Positions 61,849 to 64,000 of a stretch of DNA of 64,000 bases are shown here, in pieces (position 1 is the stretch's first letter; each line of letters opens with the position of its first letter). The stretch is from positions 336,658 through 400,657 of the forward strand of contig NZ_QGNX01000005.1 in the NCBI RefSeq assembly GCF_003265325.1. Direction: 5' to 3'. This stretch comes from Oceanibium sediminis (lineage in GTDB: Bacteria; Pseudomonadota; Alphaproteobacteria; Rhodobacterales; Rhodobacteraceae). The notes beneath the pieces were generated by a model, which saw only the letters and a list, made by a program, of their open reading frames with translations, had not been told where the DNA came from and made no database searches. The position numbers and the translations under genes are program-made.

Positions 61849-62181
61849 TCAGCCCGCCGGGGGCTGGTAGCTGCTGACGATCTTCTTCGCGCCCTCCATC
61901 GCGGCAACGCCTTCATCCATGGTCATCAGCACCATCGTCTGCACCTGGGAAAACGCGCCGGTGGAGCCGACCGCCAGGATCGCCGAGGCCCCGTCCACGT
62001 TCGAGGGGAAGTCGGTGATCACCACCCCGTCCCATTCGCCGAAGCAGAAGTACATGCATTCGACCTTGCCGCCCGCGGCGCCGAACACTTTCTCCGCTGC
62101 GGCCCGGCGGTTCTGGGGATTGTTGACCATCCCCTTCACGGATGCGGTGGAGTAGCGGAACAAACTCATATACTTGGGCAT
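61849..62181 (-). CDS. GYD domain-containing protein
   Basis: A 110-residue protein with the GYD-domain pattern: MPKYMSLFRYSTASVKGMVNNPQNRRAAAEKVFGAAGGKVECMYFCFGEWDGVVITDFPSNVDGASAILAVGSTGAFSQVQTMVLM. GYD proteins are small, single-domain ferredoxin-fold-like proteins of unclear biochemical role. Start MPKYMSLF at 62181 was chosen because it matches the family N-terminus; an upstream Met at 62202 is rejected. It faces away from the arsC gene. Confidence 0.85.
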   Translation of the reverse strand: MPKYMSLFRYSTASVKGMVNNPQNRRAAAEKVFGAAGGKVECMYFCFGEWDGVVITDFPSNVDGASAILAVGSTGAFSQVQTMVLMTMDEGVAAMEGAKKIVSSYQPPAG

Positions 62182-62489
62182 TTCATCCCTCCTTGTTACC
62201 ACGCGCCCGGAATACGCCCGGGCGCTCTATCTTAGCACGATCCGGGCCATCCCGCGCGGGGCAGATTGCATACGCCGCCGACAGGGCAGGGCCCTTGCCC
62301 CGGTCAGGGGTGGTAATGCGGGGACCGCGCCGCAGTGAACAGAGACGGGCGCGCAAATTGCGGAAGGTCAGCGGCCCAGAAAAGGCGAAACTCTTCATGC
62401 CGCTTGCAAGAATCATGCAGGCCGGTCATGCCTGTTGCGCGGAACAACCGCCGATTGCCGATTATCCGACTGACGAATAAAGAACAGCC
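62182..62489. other. 308-base intergenic region between GYD and ArsC-like genes
   Basis: No gene is supported here. A 27-codon frame at 62397-62480 (MPLARIMQAGHACC...) has no ribosome-binding site and no similarity. No clear promoter or terminator stands out, though promoters for both divergent flanking genes should lie here. Confidence 0.5.
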
Positions 62490-62825
62490 ATGCCCTCAAT
62501 CACTCTTCTCGGTCTGCCCACCTGCGATACCTGCCGCAAGGCGCGCAAGGCGTTGGAGGCCGCGGGCCATGACGTGCATTTCCGCGACATCCGGGCGACG
62601 CCCCTTTCCGATGAGGAATGGGCCCCGCTGCTCGCCGAATTCGGTGACCGTCTCGTGAACACGAAGTCCACGACCTGGCGCGGCCTGTCCGATTTCATGA
62701 AAGCCTCCGAGGCGGAGGACCAGCTGCGGGAGCATCCCGCGCTGATGAAACGCCCCGTGATCCAGGACGGCACCCGCATGACCCTCGGCTGGGACCAGGG
62801 GATTGCCGAAAGCTGGGGGGCATAG
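62490..62825 (+). CDS. ArsC/Spx-like (YffB-type) thioredoxin-fold protein
   Basis: A 111-residue protein with an N-terminal CXXC: LLGLPTCDTCRKARKALEAAGHDVHFRDIRATPLSDEEW (Cys12, Cys15), then NTKSTTWRGLSDFMKA and HPALMKRPVIQDGTRMTLGWDQG, where the KRPV Arg is typical of the ArsC family. This looks like the YffB/Spx branch rather than a dedicated arsenate reductase, because no ars genes are next to it; it may reduce disulfides. Confidence 0.82.
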   Translation: MPSITLLGLPTCDTCRKARKALEAAGHDVHFRDIRATPLSDEEWAPLLAEFGDRLVNTKSTTWRGLSDFMKASEAEDQLREHPALMKRPVIQDGTRMTLGWDQGIAESWGA

Positions 62826-63003
62826 GCCTTCCCCACGACTGATCCGGACCGGGCCTCGCAAGGTGTGGGGTAGGTTGCGTCCTGTCGGCGTGGCAGGGGG
62901 CGCCGGGTGGCGGTTTCTCGCGCATCCACGGCATTTTGCATCCGCAGGCGCGATCCGCTGTGCTAGCACTCCTGTAAAGCACTGACTTAAAGGAGGATCC
63001 CTC

Positions 63004-63429
63004 GTGCGCCGATTCCACACCGTTATCCCATTTCTTTTCGTTCTTTCCGCCTGCGGGGCGACAATGCCGCTGTCCACCAATGAGCCGGCGACCTTCACGC
63101 CGGTCATCTGGAAGGAAAACACCCCTGTCGCGACCCGCGCCGCCGACCAACAGGCCTGTTATCTGGCAGCTGTTGGTGCTGGTCCGTTCACGACTCAAGA
63201 GGAATTGGCCGAACTAGTGGCGTTGGCGGATCAGGACGTGAACAGGAAGAAGGCCTTCGTGGACCGCTGCATGTCCAACAAGGGCTACACTGTGACGGAA
63301 GGACGGGTCTGTACCGCAAGGGATCGGGCGCGCGGCCGGCTCGTCCAGGGGTCCGCCACGGACAACCTGCCGCCGCTGTCCTCGGTGTCCTGCTTCGATC
63401 CGCAGGCCGGCGGCTTCGTCGTTACCTGA
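63004..63429 (+). CDS. putative lipoprotein
   Basis: A 141-residue product with a lipoprotein signal: FHTVIPFLFVLSACG, lipobox LSAC with Cys17. The mature part is soluble and contains four further Cys (QACYLA, DRCMSNKGYT, GRVCTARD, SVSCFDP), likely two disulfides. GTG start with GGAGGA upstream. Family and role are unknown. The next gene is a membrane protein on the same strand after 71 bases. Confidence 0.7.
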   Translation: MRRFHTVIPFLFVLSACGATMPLSTNEPATFTPVIWKENTPVATRAADQQACYLAAVGAGPFTTQEELAELVALADQDVNRKKAFVDRCMSNKGYTVTEGRVCTARDRARGRLVQGSATDNLPPLSSVSCFDPQAGGFVVT

Positions 63430-63500
63430 CCTCTGGAATCCACTGCCATGGCACCTAGATTCGATACACATGACAACCGCCATAAGGGCAGGGGAGACTC

Positions 63501-63884
63501 ATGAAACAGGCAGCCGTCCTTCTTGGCGTGATCGGGGGAGTCCTCGGTCTGATCATGGGCATATCCGTCGCGGGATGGATCGCCTTCACCGGCTGGATAG
63601 ATGGAGAGGTGACCGGCCAGCTGCCGGTCGCCCTCGATACACCCACAAACGCGCAGATGCTGCGCATAGTGGGCGTGGTGGGCCCGCTGCTCGCCATCGC
63701 CGGCGGCGCCATGGCTGTTTTGCGCCCTTTTACAGGTTCGATTCTGCTGTTCGTGGCGGCCGCGGGCATGTTCGCCGCCTTCGGCGCGGGCTTCTTCGCA
63801 TTGTTCCCCGTCGCGATGTGCGGAATGGCCGGTTTTTTCGCCCTTTTGGGGGCTGCAACGCGCGAACCGGGCGGGCTTACGTAG
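63501..63884 (+). CDS. small membrane protein (three to four TM segments)
   Basis: A 127-residue hydrophobic protein. Segments are at about 5-30 (VLLGVIGGVLGLIMGISVAGWIAF), 55-78 (MLRIVGVVGPLLAIAGGAMAVL) and 80-120 (SILLFVAAAGMFAAFGAGFFALFPVAMCGMAGFFALLGA), separated by a short acidic loop (GWIDGEVTGQLPVALDTP). AGGGGA site upstream. No family recognised. Confidence 0.75.
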   Translation: MKQAAVLLGVIGGVLGLIMGISVAGWIAFTGWIDGEVTGQLPVALDTPTNAQMLRIVGVVGPLLAIAGGAMAVLRPFTGSILLFVAAAGMFAAFGAGFFALFPVAMCGMAGFFALLGAATREPGGLT

Positions 63885-63922
63885 GGTCATCAAAATAATT
63901 TCGAAAAAAGCGAATTTGTCTC

Positions 63923-63951
63923 TTGCGAGTCGGACGGGTGATCCGTAGATA
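63923..63951 (+). promoter_or_regulatory. rRNA-type promoter and leader start at the window end
   Basis: TTGCGA at 63923-63928 and TAGATA at 63946-63951 have a 17-base spacing. An AT-rich UP-like stretch (about 63889-63920) precedes it. The following leader (CCCCTCACC) and the same TTGCGA -35 as the tmRNA promoter fit a stable-RNA promoter of this group. The transcribed gene, perhaps a ribosomal RNA operon, lies beyond the window, so this is not confirmed. Confidence 0.45.
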
Positions 63952-64000
63952 ACCCCTCACCGGCGGCGCAGAGACGCGGTTGGGAAAACATCGAGAGGTT

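Noticed and set aside
61315-61870. Overlapping open frames in the hairpin-rich region (155, 176, 109 and 125 codons)
   Set aside because: Products are Pro/Arg/Gly-rich with no family signature; several frames on both strands are open over the same palindromic DNA, which is typical of GC-rich non-coding sequence.
62397-62480. 27-codon frame upstream of the ArsC-like gene
   Set aside because: No ribosome-binding site, no similarity and no overlap with neighbours; likely chance.

Overview
This 64 kb window is a chromosomal segment of a GC-rich alphaproteobacterium, most likely of the Rhodobacteraceae (Rhodobacter/Roseobacter group). The evidence is a complete gene transfer agent (GTA) cluster of the Rhodobacter capsulatus type flanked by fabF-mltG and cysE, a circularly permuted (two-piece) tmRNA gene, a ZauP-ZapA pair, a pyruvate dehydrogenase E1 beta subunit with its own lipoyl domain, and family-restricted proteins (DUF1194, DUF2125, DUF4169). 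No CRISPR array, transposase or integrase was seen.

Layout. 1-5.7 kb (minus strand): a PqiA-like fragment, mlaF, mlaE, alr, dnaB, then rplI-rpsR-rpsF. 6.0-10.7 kb (plus): fatty-acid and cell-wall genes fabD, fabG, acpP, fabF, mltG. 10.9-25.7 kb (plus): the GTA structural cluster from terminase small subunit to the g15 hub/fibre protein plus a DUF2793 fibre gene. It has a clear sigma70-like promoter at its head, a terminator-like hairpin between that promoter and g1, and another just after the capsid gene. 25.8-28.7 kb: a DksA/TraR zinc-finger gene, cysE and a DUF2125 gene. 28.8-38.0 kb (minus): central carbon metabolism (tkt, pgk, fbaB, pdhA-pdhB-pdhC) with ftsB and a thioesterase. 38.2-38.8 kb (plus): zauP-zapA. 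38.9-44.3 kb (minus): purL-bolA-small membrane gene-grxD, and a large glycosyltransferase-TPR protein preceded by a candidate small RNA. 44.5-49.0 kb: a LysR regulator divergent from a fused indolepyruvate ferredoxin oxidoreductase. 49.1-51.3 kb: hlyIII, tusA, ccdA, an RHH protein and DUF4169. 51.3-53.8 kb (minus): fumC, sspB and the permuted ssrA. 53.9-55.9 kb (minus): three tandem, translationally coupled secreted VWA-type DUF1194 paralogues. 56.2-60.5 kb: a nucleoside deaminase, a VOC protein, an alanine/sodium symporter with a UspA gene, and thyX. 60.5-61.9 kb: an AT-rich membrane gene and a hairpin-rich non-coding stretch that look foreign or repeat-derived. 61.8-63.9 kb: a GYD protein, an ArsC/Spx-like protein, a lipoprotein and a small membrane protein. 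The last 100 bases look like an rRNA-type promoter and leader.

Functional links. The GTA cluster encodes a small tailed particle that packages host DNA. ssrA and sspB are the two ends of one pathway: the tmRNA tags stalled proteins and SspB hands the tagged proteins to ClpXP. fba, pgk, tkt and the PDH genes form a continuous block of glycolysis, pentose-phosphate and acetyl-CoA genes. Start codons were chosen from ribosome-binding sites, overlaps and family N-termini, so some could shift by a few codons. Family names come from recognition of motifs and gene order, not from database searches.
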